NCBI GenBank assembly: GCA_027619145.1 | Contig: JAQCGA010000310.1 | Coordinates: 1 to 5,519 of the forward strand | Length of the DNA stretch: 5,519 nucleotides | Direction: 5' to 3' | Source: a bacterium | GTDB lineage: Bacteria > Latescibacterota > UBA2968 > GCA-2709665 | Shown here: one piece after another, positions 4,835 to 5,519 of the stretch | Position numbering within the stretch: position 1 is the first letter of the stretch | How the letters are laid out: each line of letters opens with the position of its first letter | Position numbers and translations under genes: made by a program | The notes under the pieces: generated by a model | Databases searched by the model: none | What the model saw: only the letters and a program-made list of their open reading frames with translations | What the model was told of the DNA's origin: nothing

Positions 4835-5519
4835 CGCAAACGCCGCTTCTCTGCCAGTTTCGCACCCAGTGTTAACGTCTGCAACATATTCGCCTCGTTG
4901 GCGATTCCCTTTCCGGCAATATCAAACGCCGTTCCGTGATCCACAGACACCCGGACAATGGGCAGACCCAGCGTCACATTGACCGCTTTGTCAAACGCCA
5001 CCAACTTCACTGGCCCGTGTCCCTGATCGTGGTACATGGCCACCACCCCGTCAAACAACCTATCGTACGCCTTAAAAAACACCGTATCCGCCGGGAGCGG
5101 CCCGATTGCATTCCAGCCCCTCTTCTGAGCTGCTTTCACTGCAGGCACAATCACATCCGCATCCTCATTGCCGAACAACCTGGACTCTCCTGCGTGCGGA
5201 TTCAACCCGCACACGGCAATCTTCGGCTCTGGCCGGTCCATATCCACCAGCGCCCGCCCGAGCAGTTCAATCGTATCCAGCACCAGCTCCTCCGTCAACC
5301 TCCCCGGTACGTCCCGCAACGCTACATGACCCGTTACATGCGCCACGTTCAGTCGCTCGCAAGCAAGCATCAGCCGCACATCGTACCCACCTGCCCGCTC
5401 GGCCAGCAGTTCCGTATGCCCCGCATACCTGAAACCCGCCCGATTCATCGCCTCCTTATTCAACGGCGCCGTTACAATTCCATCAATCCGATTCGCGAGT
5501 GCCCAATCTACAGCCTTCA
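4825..5519 (-). CDS. pdxA: PdxA-family 4-phosphate dehydrogenase, N-terminus outside window
   Basis: The C-terminal 230 residues of a PdxA-type NAD-dependent dehydrogenase are visible. PdxA oxidises 4-phosphohydroxy-L-threonine in vitamin B6 synthesis; relatives (PdxA2/DenD type) act on D-threonate or D-erythronate 4-phosphate. Numbering from the first full codon, the metal-binding His residues are H64 (VTGH), H108 (GLNPHAGE) and H163 (MYHDQGH). Their spacing of 44 and 55 compares with H166, H211 and H266 of E. coli PdxA. TAPLNKE, GHTELLAE and SVDHGTAFDIAGKG are also intact. HGPVKLVAF and HGTAFDIAG resemble the PdxA2 type more than E. coli PdxA, so a sugar-acid phosphate substrate is quite possible. 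The family is about 330 residues, so roughly 100 N-terminal residues lie beyond the edge. The reading frame is open to the edge. It reads RVSVDHG where the family usually has RTSVDHG. Confidence 0.95.
   Translation of the reverse strand, partial: KAVDWALANRIDGIVTAPLNKEAMNRAGFRYAGHTELLAERAGGYDVRLMLACERLNVAHVTGHVALRDVPGRLTEELVLDTIELLGRALVDMDRPEPKIAVCGLNPHAGESRLFGNEDADVIVPAVKAAQKRGWNAIGPLPADTVFFKAYDRLFDGVVAMYHDQGHGPVKLVAFDKAVNVTLGLPIVRVSVDHGTAFDIAGKGIANEANMLQTLTLGAKLAEKRRLRKE

Noticed and set aside
4298..4865. Minus-strand open frames across the ridA-like gene and the array
   Set aside because: The first is a translation of the repeat units (GADRDPP repeated) and the longer one is a shadow of the ridA-like gene, whose family motifs are clear on the plus strand.

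Overview
The window looks like chromosomal DNA from a Gram-negative-type bacterium of moderate GC content. Four lines point that way: good AGGAG-type ribosome binding sites, a histidine kinase with a large domain between two membrane segments, small secreted Cys/His-rich proteins, and REP-like palindromic repeats between genes. I cannot name the lineage from sequence alone. The style of the palindromes recalls uncultivated groups such as Latescibacterota or Poribacteria, but that is only a guess. No RNA gene, insertion sequence, integrase or CRISPR array was seen.

Region 1 (1-2934, all on the minus strand) is a signalling block. In transcription order it holds a small secreted protein with a Cys/His cluster (2521-2934), an intergenic hairpin (2445-2486), a membrane-bound NtrB/ZraS-like sensor histidine kinase (279-2378), and a response regulator (1-304, cut by the window edge). 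The regulator starts inside the 3' end of the kinase gene, so the two are translationally coupled. The regulator's receiver domain resembles those of NtrC-type sigma-54 activators, but its output domain lies outside the window.

Region 2 (2935-4048, minus strand) has a leader region with a dyad, then a second small secreted Cys-rich protein (3150-3536) with its own sigma-70-like promoter, then an SRPBCC-fold protein (3593-4048). Two small exported Cys/His proteins next to a two-component system suggest a metal or redox response at the cell envelope. This is inference from context.

Region 3 (4049-4427) is a 379-base stretch without a gene between divergent genes. Its right-hand part (4154-4395) is an array of palindromes, the last four spaced 53-54 bases apart with near-identical sequence between them. 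It ends 20 bases before the ribosome binding site of the next gene.

Region 4 (4428-5519) holds a RidA-family enamine/imine deaminase on the plus strand. It faces a PdxA-family dehydrogenase on the minus strand whose N-terminus lies outside the window; their stop codons are 19 bases apart. The main genes are ordinary families. The parts most worth a second look are the palindrome array, the hairpin before the kinase and the pair of small Cys-rich secreted proteins.
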